Positions 36,310 to 44,847 of a DNA stretch of 64,000 bases are shown here, piece after piece; within the stretch, counting starts at the first letter, position 1, and each line of letters begins with the position of its first letter. The DNA lies in NCBI GenBank assembly GCA_019636475.1, contig JAHBXN010000001.1, forward strand, positions 372,001 to 436,000, in the 5' to 3' direction. The notes under the pieces are model-generated. The model did not search any database. It saw nothing but the letters and a program-made list of their open reading frames with translations, and had not been told where the DNA came from. Position numbers and translations under genes: made by a program. Source of the stretch: Phycisphaerae bacterium. GTDB lineage: Bacteria; Planctomycetota; Phycisphaerae; UBA1845; UTPLA1.

Positions 36310-36339
36310 GTCAGGCCTCGATTTGCATCTGCCGACGAG

Positions 36340-37476
36340 TCAGAAAAAGACCTTGGCAATCCGCAGAACGCCCTGCTTCCACGGGACGCGATGTGTCACA
36401 CCGCTGGCATTTTCAAACCTTGGCAGGTTCGCCAGATACCACTCGTAGTTTCTCACCAGCGCGTCGCGATTGCTGAACCGGGGCCGGAAACCCAGCTTTG
36501 TCTCGGCCCGCTCGATCGACACAAAGGAGTCTTTCGACGCCGTTTCATACACCCACTTGTAGAGCGGGCTGAGCTTCAGCAGTTCCAGAAGCCGCAGTGT
36601 CCAGATCATCGGAGCGGCCGGAAAGCCCCTGATTTTCCTGCCGAATCCGGCGCGATCCAGAACCGCCTGATAGTCTTCACGCATGGTCAGGAAGTCCTTG
36701 GCGCCGATATTGAAGACATCGTTGACCCGATCGCGTTCAAGAGTGCAGCAGAGGTAGATCGCATCACAGAGGTCTTCGACATCGAGCAATTGGTACCGGT
36801 TTTTTCCCGAGCCGATCATCGGGAAACCGCGCCCGTCCTTGGCCCAGTCGTAGAACAGCGCAAACACGCCCAGCCGCTCCGGTCCGACAAAGCTCTTGGG
36901 CCGGATGATCGGGATGCACATGCCGTGGCGCGATCGCATCTCCCTGCAAACTTCCTCCGCTTGAACCTTCGCTTCGCCATAGGGACCGACACCGTAAAGC
37001 CGGTCGTCTTCACGCAATGGATGGTGATCGGGAATGCCGTACACCGCCGTGGATGAAATGTGCACGACCCGCTCGCATCCCGCCTCGCGCGCCGCCTCCA
37101 GCACATTGCGCGTGCCGTCCAGGTCCGTCGAGCGGATGTCCTCTGGCTTGTACAGCGGCAGTGCCGCTGCGCAATGCACAACAATCTGCACGCCTTTGAC
37201 GGATTCCCGCACAGCGTTCATATCGCGAATGTCGCCACGAATCTCGCGAATCCGGTCGCGACAATCCTCGTAGTCGAATGGCTCGATGTCGAGCGATGTG
37301 ACCTGGTGACCACGCGAAAGAAGATAACGAATCAGATTGATGCCGAGGAAGCCCGCACCTCCCGTAATCATGAAACGCTTCGGCGACTCATCGGCCGGAA
37401 GGGGTAGTGCTGAAACCGTCGATTGTCCGGATGCCTGCAAGGAATTCGCCCCGCTATGAACCTTGGAAACCCACAC
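36340..37476 (-). CDS. NAD-dependent epimerase/dehydratase (extended SDR)
   Basis: A 378-residue sugar-nucleotide epimerase or dehydratase. The nucleotide-binding motif ITGGAGFLGINLIRYLL begins at residue 37, and the first 35 residues are an unusual extension; the start is a GTG, and the first in-frame ATG is directly before the motif. IVVHCAAALPLYKPE, VVHISSTAVYGIP and the catalytic YGEAK (YxxxK) follow; RPKSFVGPERLGVFALFYDW and a C-terminal IERAETKLGFRPRF segment are seen. The substrate is unknown. It precedes hldD closely on the same strand, so a role in LPS or other surface sugar synthesis is likely. Confidence 0.87.
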   Translation of the reverse strand: MWVSKVHSGANSLQASGQSTVSALPLPADESPKRFMITGGAGFLGINLIRYLLSRGHQVTSLDIEPFDYEDCRDRIREIRGDIRDMNAVRESVKGVQIVVHCAAALPLYKPEDIRSTDLDGTRNVLEAAREAGCERVVHISSTAVYGIPDHHPLREDDRLYGVGPYGEAKVQAEEVCREMRSRHGMCIPIIRPKSFVGPERLGVFALFYDWAKDGRGFPMIGSGKNRYQLLDVEDLCDAIYLCCTLERDRVNDVFNIGAKDFLTMREDYQAVLDRAGFGRKIRGFPAAPMIWTLRLLELLKLSPLYKWVYETASKDSFVSIERAETKLGFRPRFSNRDALVRNYEWYLANLPRFENASGVTHRVPWKQGVLRIAKVFF

Positions 37477-37492
37477 GCTTCTGCCAACGCAA

Positions 37493-38902
37493 TCAATGCC
37501 CGTGAATCGCCTTGCCTGTCATCGCTTCGGCGGCCTCCATAATCGTCTCACCCAGGGACGGGTGCGGATGGATCGACAATGCCAGATCATCGGCCACGGC
37601 GCCGAGTTCCATGCCGAGCACACCTTCCATCAGTAGATCGCCGGCATGCGCACCGACAATTCCCATACCGACCAACCGCTGCGTCTGTCGATCGAAAATG
37701 AGCTTCGTCAGTCCCTCAGTCCGATTCATCGATACCGCACGGCCCGAGCCGACCCACTGAAACTTCTTCACAACGAAATCCAGCCCCTTGGCCTTTGCTT
37801 CCGATTCCGTGTAGCCGCACCAGGCGACTTCCGGATCCGTGTAAACGACAGCCGGAATGGTCACGTTGTCCCATTCATCATTCTTGCCCGCCAGAACATT
37901 GGCGACAATCTTCGCCTCGCGGGAAGCCTTGTGTGCCAGCATCGGGTCGCCGATGACATCCCCGATTGCGAAAATTCGCTTGTCTGTGGTGCGGAACTGA
38001 TGATCGACCTGAATGAACCCGCGATCCGTAAGCGAAACCTTGGTATGTTCAAGCCCGAGTCCGTCGGTCCGTGGTTTGCGCCCGATCGAAACGAGGATTC
38101 TGTCGTACGGCTCGGTGACTTCCTTTCCACCAACGACATATGTCGCCTGAATTTCATTGCCGGACTTCTTGGCGCCTTTGAATTGCGCTCCGGTGTGAAT
38201 CGCCTTCATCTGCTTGTTCAACTTCGAAAGCAGCGGCTTGGCTAATTCGGGATCGAGTCCGGTCAGCACGCCATCGAGCGCTTCGACAACCGTAACTTCG
38301 CTACCCAGGCCGGCATAAACCTGTCCGATTTCCAGACCGATGTAGCCGCCGCCGATGATGAGCAATCGCTTCGGAACCTCACTGACTTCGAGCGCGTCCG
38401 CCGCACTCCAGCAAAGGTCCCGGGGAATCACGGATTCGGGCAGAAATTTCGCGGATGCACCGGTCGCAATTATTGCATGCCGAAATTTAAGCCGTGCGTT
38501 ATCTGCGCCTTCGAGGCGAACGATGTTCGAACTCTCGAATTCGGCATGACCGTTGAAATAGTCGATCTTGCGCGCCTTGATGAGCGACTGAACGCCGCCC
38601 GCGAGCTTGCGTATGACGCCGTTCTTCCAGCCGCGAAGTTTCTCGATATCGACCTTCGGCGGGGCATAGGTCAATCCAAGGCTCTCAGCGTGCTTCGCCT
38701 CATCGATGATCCGGGCGACATGCAGGAGGGATTTGCTGGGGATGCAGCCCTCACGCAGGCACACGCCGCCGGGCACTTTGGCTTCCTCGATCAGCGCGGT
38801 CTGAATCCCGCGATCCGCAGCGGCGAGAGCCGCCACATAACCGCCGGGGCCTCCGCCGATGACAACGAGGTCAACCTCCTGAGTCAGTTCGCCTACGACC
38901 AT
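37493..38902 (-). CDS. lpdA: Dihydrolipoyl dehydrogenase
   Basis: A 469-residue flavoprotein, the E3 of 2-oxoacid dehydrogenase and glycine cleavage complexes, which reoxidises dihydrolipoamide with NAD. It has an FAD site VVIGGGPGGYVAALAAA, the redox disulfide GGVCLREGCIPSK, a second nucleotide site LLIIGGGYIGLEIGQ, the FAD motif RIFAIGDV, and the C-terminal His-Glu pair in SIHPHPSLGETI. AGAGGA lies 7-12 nt upstream. It has its own promoter (38962-38989), and no E1 or E2 genes are adjacent. Confidence 0.96.
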   Translation of the reverse strand: MVVGELTQEVDLVVIGGGPGGYVAALAAADRGIQTALIEEAKVPGGVCLREGCIPSKSLLHVARIIDEAKHAESLGLTYAPPKVDIEKLRGWKNGVIRKLAGGVQSLIKARKIDYFNGHAEFESSNIVRLEGADNARLKFRHAIIATGASAKFLPESVIPRDLCWSAADALEVSEVPKRLLIIGGGYIGLEIGQVYAGLGSEVTVVEALDGVLTGLDPELAKPLLSKLNKQMKAIHTGAQFKGAKKSGNEIQATYVVGGKEVTEPYDRILVSIGRKPRTDGLGLEHTKVSLTDRGFIQVDHQFRTTDKRIFAIGDVIGDPMLAHKASREAKIVANVLAGKNDEWDNVTIPAVVYTDPEVAWCGYTESEAKAKGLDFVVKKFQWVGSGRAVSMNRTEGLTKLIFDRQTQRLVGMGIVGAHAGDLLMEGVLGMELGAVADDLALSIHPHPSLGETIMEAAEAMTGKAIHGH

Positions 38903-38961
38903 ATCTGATTCCTCTCGATCTCGCCGCGATCAACGGGAGCGGCAACCCACAAGAGGAACGA

Positions 38962-38989
38962 ATTCTAGGGGGTTGACGGAAAACGTCAA
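38962..38989 (-). promoter_or_regulatory. Promoter of lpdA with palindrome over the -35
   Basis: Minus strand -35 TTGACG (38984-38989), 16-base spacer, -10 TAGAAT (38962-38967). The -35 is one arm of a perfect inverted repeat TTGACG-N5-CGTCAA (38973-38989), a good position for a repressor operator. Leader of about 50 bases to ATG 38902. Confidence 0.5.
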
Positions 38990-39024
38990 AACAAAGGGAT
39001 TCCCGGCGAGCGATTGGCGCAATC

Positions 39025-40368
39025 TCAGCCTTCGGAATTCTTGCCGTCCGCGCCGATCGTAAGCCATTGTGAAATTGCAAGAGCGCCGTCTATCACTCTT
39101 CGGCAATGCGCCCGGACGAAATCGTCCGGCAACGGGTGCTCGAGCGGCAGATTCTCGCTGGCAGCAAGAGCCGCGCCGCCATCGAAATCGACAAACGCAA
39201 GCCGAGCCGTCAGATCCTGACGCGAACGCCCGAACGAGACGCCGGGCAGGATCGCCACATTGGCTTCCTCAAGTAGACGATTGCACAGACTGGGTCCGTC
39301 CCTGATCCCGCGGCGGGCCAACATCTCCGCGAACGGCGAGAAATCCAGGAAAAGGTAGAATCCGCCGACCGGGGCATGAACGCGAATGCCGGCGGACTTC
39401 AAAATCGAAACGGTGGGCGCAGCGATTGCCGCGAGCACCCGGCGCGCATGCCACAGATACCGCTCGATATCAACTCCGCACTGGAACGCCCGGACCGCCG
39501 CAAATTGAATCGGCGCGCTGACTGACGTGAAACTCTCACTGGCGACGGCGGCCATTGCATCGACCAACCAGCGCAATTCGTGCGGGCAGGTAAATGTGCC
39601 GAGTCGCCAGCCGCCGGCTCCGCACCACTTCGATAATCCGGAGCTGACGATGGTGCCCTCCGGGTAGAATCGTGCAATCGAAACATGTTCGCCGGTGAAA
39701 TGCAGCCGACCATAGATTTCGTCGGACAACACAATCACATTGTATTTCCGCGCCACCTCGGCAAGGCATTTGACTTCGTCGGCACTATAAGTCAGACCCG
39801 TCGGATTGCTCGGATAATTCAGCACAAGCAGGCGCGGCCGATGATCGTCCTCGACAACGCTCAGCGCCCGGTCGAATTCCTCGGCCGTCACTTTCCAGCC
39901 GTTTTCATACCGGGTATGAATCAGACTGAATCGGCGACCGAGAATCCTCGCCTGCGGCCAGTAGGTCACCCAACACGGCGGCGTCAGCAGAATCTCGCCG
40001 TAATAGACCAGTTGCAGGATAAACATCAGCTCTTTTGAGCCGGGACCGACAATCACGCCATCGGGGCTGGCGTCAATTTCATCCTTCTTGCGATGATAGT
40101 CCGCGACTGCCTCGCGCAAAGCCGGCAGGCCCTTGACCGGCAGGTAGTCCTTCTCCGTGGCGGCCGTCCGCAACGATTCGACGACGGAGCCGGGCACGGG
40201 AAACGGCGACTGTCCCAGGCCGAAGTCATAGACGTGCTTTCCGGCCTGTAACAACGCGCGGCATTTTTCCTTGATCGCGAGCGTCGGCGATTGGCCAAGT
40301 CCGCGGACATTCAGATTGAGACTGACTGGCTTTGAGGAATTCATCGCTACGTGGTTCTCGATCGGCAT
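39025..40368 (-). CDS. Class I/II aminotransferase
   Basis: A 447-residue PLP enzyme of the aspartate aminotransferase fold. VYDFGLGQSPFPVPGSV, a conserved KDYLPVKGLPALREAVADY, NYPSNPTG, VLSDEIYGRLHF and the PLP lysine in SSGLSKWCGAGGWRLG are visible, along with a C-terminal arginine region (RLAFVDFDG). The substrate is not determinable; it resembles the aspartate/alanine or aromatic group. ATG 40368 is preceded by a GGGGTGAT sequence that lies inside a perfect hairpin (40373-40388). The gene runs in the same direction as, and upstream of, lpdA. Confidence 0.9.
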   Translation of the reverse strand: MPIENHVAMNSSKPVSLNLNVRGLGQSPTLAIKEKCRALLQAGKHVYDFGLGQSPFPVPGSVVESLRTAATEKDYLPVKGLPALREAVADYHRKKDEIDASPDGVIVGPGSKELMFILQLVYYGEILLTPPCWVTYWPQARILGRRFSLIHTRYENGWKVTAEEFDRALSVVEDDHRPRLLVLNYPSNPTGLTYSADEVKCLAEVARKYNVIVLSDEIYGRLHFTGEHVSIARFYPEGTIVSSGLSKWCGAGGWRLGTFTCPHELRWLVDAMAAVASESFTSVSAPIQFAAVRAFQCGVDIERYLWHARRVLAAIAAPTVSILKSAGIRVHAPVGGFYLFLDFSPFAEMLARRGIRDGPSLCNRLLEEANVAILPGVSFGRSRQDLTARLAFVDFDGGAALAASENLPLEHPLPDDFVRAHCRRVIDGALAISQWLTIGADGKNSEG

Positions 40369-40372
40369 GGTA

Positions 40373-40388
40373 TCACCCCGTCGGGTGA
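40373..40388 (-). promoter_or_regulatory. Perfect hairpin covering the ribosome binding site of the aminotransferase
   Basis: TCACCC-CGTC-GGGTGA on the plus strand; on the minus strand the GGGGTGA arm is the presumed Shine-Dalgarno, ending 4 bases before the ATG at 40368. If it folds in the message it would hide the ribosome site, suggesting translational control. Confidence 0.35.
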
Positions 40389-40457
40389 AAAATCAATATC
40401 GCAGCGCGGCCCGAGCCTCGAGGTGCGATATGGGAAAAATCGAATTCAATCCGGTGC

Positions 40458-40910
40458 TTAGTCGCCGGTACCGAGGTCCTGATTGAACGCGTACATCACG
40501 AGATTCTCCTCCTCGTGTTTGTGCTGTTCGACGTAGGCCAGGAACATCCCGATTCGGGCGATGGCGTGTCGGATGAGCAGATTGTCTTCCGGCCGCAGTT
40601 CGGCGATCGATGCATCGAGCTCGCGCATGAGCCGATCAAGCTCCGAATGCTCATGGTGCAGTGCTTCGACCTTTCGAGACAGCGTAGGCCGAATCCGTTC
40701 GACGCCCTTCATGTAACCACCCTCCTCCTCCATGGCCATGTGGTTGCGAAGGTGCGTGGCCAGCTTGCTGAAGCTGGTTCGGAGTCTCGGCAGCCAGTCC
40801 GACAACTGTCCGACCGGCGGGACCGCCAACTGCTTTCGCACGTCGTATGTGAACTCCTGGACTCGAGCGTGCTCGTCGTGAATCCACTTTGCGATGTCGC
40901 GCGGCGTCAT
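40458..40910 (-). CDS. Hemerythrin HHE-domain protein
   Basis: A 150-residue four-helix protein with the iron-ligand pattern of hemerythrin: His in IHDEHARVQ, LRNHMAMEEEGGYM (H-x3-E), LHHEHSELDRL and VEQHKHEEENLVMYAF (H-x4-E). Such proteins bind O2, NO or reactive species through a di-iron centre. GGAGGG about 10 nt upstream of ATG 40910 decides the start over a longer frame to 40973. It lies 71 bases downstream of the KamA gene on the same strand, so the two are probably cotranscribed. Confidence 0.85.
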   Translation of the reverse strand: MTPRDIAKWIHDEHARVQEFTYDVRKQLAVPPVGQLSDWLPRLRTSFSKLATHLRNHMAMEEEGGYMKGVERIRPTLSRKVEALHHEHSELDRLMRELDASIAELRPEDNLLIRHAIARIGMFLAYVEQHKHEEENLVMYAFNQDLGTGD

Positions 40911-40981
40911 CGTAAGCCCTCCGAAGATGGTTAGCTCCCGAACAGAACCTGCTGCACAATTCATGCCAATCACGGCTGATG

Positions 40982-42172
40982 TTATTCAGGACCGTCAACA
41001 ACATCATATCGGCTTTCAACGTTGAATCGTGGCGCGTCGGCCGGTGAAACCGGTTCAAGCTGATCGAGCCAATACGCCTCATCGTTGCGGCGGTAAACCA
41101 TGAACTTGCCCCGCAGCGACGGGTCTTTCGCGCGATGATATCGCAGATAGATGTACTGATCGTCCACGCCCGCAATTTCGATTTTACCGGTCTCATGAGA
41201 CATTGAGTACCGGGCACGGCGAGCCAGACCGGACCCGCGACGCAGCGCCTCGCGGAAAATATCCCATCCACGAACGATCGGCACTTCGTACGGCTCGTTA
41301 CCGGCGGTCGGGCGTCCTTGGAACAGGTAGTACGGCGGGCAGCCGATCCACGAGAGCTTTCTGTATAAATCCGAAAGCACATCCGGGTCGTCATTGATGC
41401 CCTTGATGAGCGGACATTGATTCACGCAGATCACGCCGCAGCGGATAAAGCGGTCGATTCCCTCGATCGCCGCCTCCGTCAATTCGCGCGGATGATCGAA
41501 ATGAGCCATCAGATAGATGCGCCGCATGGGCGTCGAATAGGTCGAAAGCAGTTCCTGCAAATCCGGGTCGTTGAGAATCCGCCATGGGTCAAAGGCCGGC
41601 ATTTTTGAGCCGATGCGAATGATCCGAACGTGCTCAATCTCCCGTAACCCGCCGATTATCTGCCGCAGTTTCCGCGTCGCCATCAGCAGCGGATCTCCCC
41701 CTGTCAGGAGGACATTTGTCACCTCGGGATGCTCGGCGATGTAGCGGATACCAGCCGAAACGTCTCGCGTCACCTCGTCGTTATCATCCATGAAGAGCCG
41801 CTTGCGGAAGCAATAGCGGCAGTATGCGCCGCAAACTTCGTTGCATAGCAGAAGAACAGTATCGGGATACTTGTGCTGAACGCCGTTGGTAACAGTTACA
41901 GATGCCTCATTGCTGGCATCGAGCTGTCCCCAGTCGTTCAGTTCCTCTTCGCGAGGGATGATGAGCTGCTTGATTGGATCGTCGGGATCGTCCCAGTTGA
42001 TCAGACCGAGGTAGTAATCGTTGGCCCGGAACACATATCGCTCGGCCACTTTCTTGAGCTTGTCGCGCTCGGCCGGCGGAATCTGGGTAAGCTTATCAAT
42101 GTCTCGGATGTACCTGACGCGCGGGGCGCCTCCCTCGCGACCCTCGAATTGCGGGAGCGTGACGGCTGTCAT
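40982..42172 (-). CDS. kamA: KamA-family radical SAM protein (lysine 2,3-aminomutase-like)
   Basis: A 396-residue radical SAM/PLP enzyme. The iron-sulfur cluster motif is CGAYCRYC (CxxxCxxC). FRKRLFMDDNDE, VLLTGGDPLLM and RIIRIGSKMPAFDPWRI fit the lysine 2,3-aminomutase family. A C-terminal SHETGKIEI could supply the PLP lysine, but the usual glycine-rich PGGGGK is not seen, so the reaction is uncertain. Known members convert L-lysine to beta-lysine, for lysine breakdown, beta-lysine osmolytes or EF-P modification. No ablB, epmA or other lysine fermentation gene is near. GAGGAG upstream of ATG 42172 sets the start. Confidence 0.88.
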   Translation of the reverse strand: MTAVTLPQFEGREGGAPRVRYIRDIDKLTQIPPAERDKLKKVAERYVFRANDYYLGLINWDDPDDPIKQLIIPREEELNDWGQLDASNEASVTVTNGVQHKYPDTVLLLCNEVCGAYCRYCFRKRLFMDDNDEVTRDVSAGIRYIAEHPEVTNVLLTGGDPLLMATRKLRQIIGGLREIEHVRIIRIGSKMPAFDPWRILNDPDLQELLSTYSTPMRRIYLMAHFDHPRELTEAAIEGIDRFIRCGVICVNQCPLIKGINDDPDVLSDLYRKLSWIGCPPYYLFQGRPTAGNEPYEVPIVRGWDIFREALRRGSGLARRARYSMSHETGKIEIAGVDDQYIYLRYHRAKDPSLRGKFMVYRRNDEAYWLDQLEPVSPADAPRFNVESRYDVVDGPE

Positions 42173-42363
42173 GGGCGTTCTCCTCGGTTGGCAAATCCCG
42201 CGATGCAGGACTCGCATGTTATCTTATTTTTCCTCGTGACGTCTCGCACGGCCATTTGCATCAGCCAATCCGTGTTCCATCAGCTCAGGCTGCACTCGGC
42301 AAGATCGGTTCAGATTCCATCGCGGAGACTGTCGAATACGCCGCGGTGAATACTGAATCGGAC

Positions 42364-42396
42364 TCCGAAACGTCGTCGATTCGGAAACCCTTTTTT
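42364..42396 (+). terminator. Orphan plus-strand terminator-like hairpin 1
   Basis: TCCGAA (42364-42369), 10-base loop, TTCGGA (42380-42385), then AACCC and TTTTTT (42391-42396). No plus-strand gene ends nearby; the last one ended at 35300. Confidence 0.35.
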
Positions 42397-42498
42397 CACC
42401 TCCTCATGTCGGACCGGACTCAGCGCACGAAATTACATCCGACCCGCTTGGTCGAATAATGAAAATACAAATGCGCTTGCTGGCCTGAAGGAATTCTA

Positions 42499-42528
42499 GC
42501 CGATCTTTGCAAATTCGGCAACTTTTTT
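42499..42528 (+). terminator. Orphan plus-strand terminator-like hairpin 2
   Basis: GCCGA (42499-42503), 11-base loop containing TTTGCAAA, TCGGC (42515-42519), then AAC and TTTTTT (42523-42528). It is the best intrinsic terminator in the 659-base kamA-GTPase gap, and no coding gene precedes it on that strand. A 67-codon frame at 42256-42459 ends before it but has no other support. The rest of the gap shows nothing. Confidence 0.45.
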
Positions 42529-42831
42529 CCGCGGCATCGCCCGATACAGAGGCCACCCGGTGGTCGCCACAGAATCATCAAGCAGATTGAGAATGCCGTC
42601 GTAATGGCACAACGATCTGTTCGATACAATTCCGGATTCGGGCCTTCGGACACACCATCCCGCCCACCGGCATGAGCAGCGAGCTCTTCATGGGAAGGAC
42701 CCGAGTCGATGCGCAGGCGACGGCGCGATATCATGGCGATAGATCGAGAATTCAGAATCCTTCGTTTCGGCGCGGTCGTGACGCCGGCCACCGGGGAGCC
42801 AACCCGCATAGCCTGATGGAGTAATCGTTGA

Positions 42832-43872
42832 ATGGCGATCAATGCCACACCCATGTACAAGAAGGCCGAAGAGCGATATCGCTGCGCGACCAATGCGGCC
42901 GACCGGGTCGCCGCCCTGGAGGAAATGCTTCGCCTCGTCCCCAAGCACAAGGCCAGTGAGAAACTCCAGCTTCAAATCAAGCAGAAAATCAAGGCCGCGC
43001 GAGAGGACGCGCAACGCGCGCACAAGTCCGGTGGACACGCCTCGCATGACCTGTTCAGCGTACCCCGGCAGGGCGCCGGGCAAGTCGTCCTACTCGGTGC
43101 CGCCAACGTCGGCAAGAGTTCCATCGTCGGCGCGTTGACGCATGCAAAGGTTGAAATTGCGGATTTTCCTTTCTCCACGCACGCGGCCGTGCCCGGCATG
43201 GCTCATCACGAAGACGTTCCAATCCAGCTCGTCGATATGCCGCCGATCATGGAAGGCAATGCACAGCCCGGAATGCTGAATGCGTATCGCCGTGCCGACG
43301 CATTGCTGATCGTGATCGACCTGGCCTCAATCGAGGTCGTCGACCAGTTTGAGCAGTCGATCAGACTGCTTCGCGATCATCAGATGCGGCCGATGACGAC
43401 GCCGACGCCGGACTTTGGTGGAGAAGACATGGAAGATCGGGACCTGGACGCAATCGACGCCACCGCCCTGCCGAAGCGCGCATTACTGGTCGCCAACAAA
43501 CTCGATGCACCCGGGGCGATGGAGAATCTCAGCACATTCCGCGAATTGATGTCCGGCGAATTGGAACACTTGCAGGTGCGAGGCATCTCCGCCAAATCCG
43601 GCGAAGGAATGCCGGAGATGCTCGCGGATTTGTACGAGCTGCTCAATGTGATTCGTGTCTATGCAAAGAAGCCGGGCAAACCCGCGGACAAGGAAGCCCC
43701 GTTCATCCTGCCAGTCGGCGCAACCGTGCTCGACATGGCCGAGCACATTCACAAGGACTTGGCTGCCAAGCTGAAAACCGCTCGAATCTGGGGCGGCACC
43801 GTGCACGACGGACAACAGGTCACCGGCAACCACATTCTGACGGATAAGAACATCGTCGAATTGCACGTCTAG
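42832..43872 (+). CDS. Obg/DRG-like GTPase with TGS domain
   Basis: A 346-residue P-loop GTPase. G1 VLLGAANVGKSSIVGALT at about residue 87, G2/switch DFPFSTHAAVPGMAHHED, G3 QLVDMPPIMEGN (D-x-P where DxxG is usual in many GTPases), G4 VANKLDAPG and G5 GISAKSGEG. The last 75 residues are a TGS domain (ILPVGATVLDMAEHIHKDLA through IVELHV). The layout matches DRG proteins of eukaryotes and archaea more than bacterial Obg or YchF, with a distinctive N-terminal helical region of 70 residues. Relatives act on ribosomes or translation. GGAG lies 10 nt upstream of the ATG. Confidence 0.85.
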   Translation: MAINATPMYKKAEERYRCATNAADRVAALEEMLRLVPKHKASEKLQLQIKQKIKAAREDAQRAHKSGGHASHDLFSVPRQGAGQVVLLGAANVGKSSIVGALTHAKVEIADFPFSTHAAVPGMAHHEDVPIQLVDMPPIMEGNAQPGMLNAYRRADALLIVIDLASIEVVDQFEQSIRLLRDHQMRPMTTPTPDFGGEDMEDRDLDAIDATALPKRALLVANKLDAPGAMENLSTFRELMSGELEHLQVRGISAKSGEGMPEMLADLYELLNVIRVYAKKPGKPADKEAPFILPVGATVLDMAEHIHKDLAAKLKTARIWGGTVHDGQQVTGNHILTDKNIVELHV

Positions 43873-43909
43873 GCCGGCGCCATTTCCTTCACGCGGCTTC
43901 TCGAACAGA

Positions 43910-44701
43910 TCAACCCTGCAAGTGAAGATGAAATACACGCCACCCGTCTGGCGTCTGGCTCAGGCGAATCACAATCACCGCGCCGATCGGCACATTGAAT
44001 CCCCTCGGAATTGTCAATAACCGCAGTTTTGCGAGGTACGCTTCCGTGCCCTTCGCAAGCGGCTTTCCGTCCGAGCCGACGGCCTTGGTCATCTCGTCGC
44101 TCGATTCGATTTCCGCCAGCATCTCGCGCTCATGCGGATCCACGGCATCGACATAGAGCGTGGCCTCATCCATTGCCAGAACTCGTTCGTTCGAGCGTTC
44201 GATTTTTCCATCCGCCGACATGGCCCGATTCTGTTCGAACAGAATCTCGCCCTTCTTTCGGATTGTTAATTCGCGTGTCGACGATTCCATCCCTTCCAGG
44301 TAATGCGCAATCGCCGATACCCAGGACTCGGCGACCAGCCGTACAGCCGCATCGCGCTTGATATCGCGTGGAACGCTTGGTGGCGGCTCCGCCCTGACGG
44401 ACATGTAAACGCGATCCTTGTCCATCAGGCTCGCGATCACGCCCATCGCGTGGTCGTATTTCGCCTTGTTGTCCGAATGGCCGAAACCCACGGCTCGAAT
44501 ACGCTGCAATGTCCGCATCGCGTCGAGCATGGCCAGCGCGACCGCATCCGCCGGAGCGTCGCTTCCGACCGGCGGCTCCACGACCGGAAACTCGACATTC
44601 TCTGAGGCCTGATGACGGCGTTTGTCTTCGCAGCCGGCGACGCCGACGGCACAGCACAGGATGAGGGCCGGAATCCGGCACTGCAATACGATTCTTGACA
44701 T
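43910..44701 (-). CDS. Hypothetical lipoprotein
   Basis: A 263-residue exported lipoprotein. The signal peptide ends with a good lipobox, CAVGVAGC. The mature part has an acidic, proline-rich start, then a helical stretch (ALAMLDAMRTLQRIRA) and a beta-rich C-terminus with LTIPRGFNVPIGAVIVIRLSQTPDG. I do not recognise the family. ATG 44701 is preferred over the longer frame to 44737 because it puts the signal helix at the N-terminus. It is divergent from the proline dehydrogenase gene, whose promoter candidate lies in the gap. Confidence 0.7.
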   Translation of the reverse strand: MSRIVLQCRIPALILCCAVGVAGCEDKRRHQASENVEFPVVEPPVGSDAPADAVALAMLDAMRTLQRIRAVGFGHSDNKAKYDHAMGVIASLMDKDRVYMSVRAEPPPSVPRDIKRDAAVRLVAESWVSAIAHYLEGMESSTRELTIRKKGEILFEQNRAMSADGKIERSNERVLAMDEATLYVDAVDPHEREMLAEIESSDEMTKAVGSDGKPLAKGTEAYLAKLRLLTIPRGFNVPIGAVIVIRLSQTPDGWRVFHLHLQG

Positions 44702-44747
44702 GAGGCAGAGTGTAGAGCCGACCCACATACCCGGCAATCCGGCGTAT

Positions 44748-44775
44748 TTGCAGCAGCGTCAGCGGGCTTTAGAAT
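44748..44775 (+). promoter_or_regulatory. Candidate promoter of the PutA-like gene
   Basis: -35 TTGCAG (44748-44753), 16-base spacer, -10 TAGAAT (44770-44775, 5 of 6). Expected start near 44782, leader of about 65 bases to ATG 44848. Confidence 0.35.
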
Positions 44776-44847
44776 TCATCAGAAATGTGCCAGGCGGGAC
44801 AATTGCCCGCGCGATCCGAAACACCATCGAGGGGGCCGTACAAACGC

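Noticed and set aside
35851-37056. 401-codon plus-strand frame
   Set aside because: It spans the 5' part of hldD and most of the epimerase gene in antisense; no coherent domain.
42256-42459. 67-codon frame before an orphan terminator
   Set aside because: No ribosome site or recognisable pattern; reported only as part of the orphan-terminator observation.
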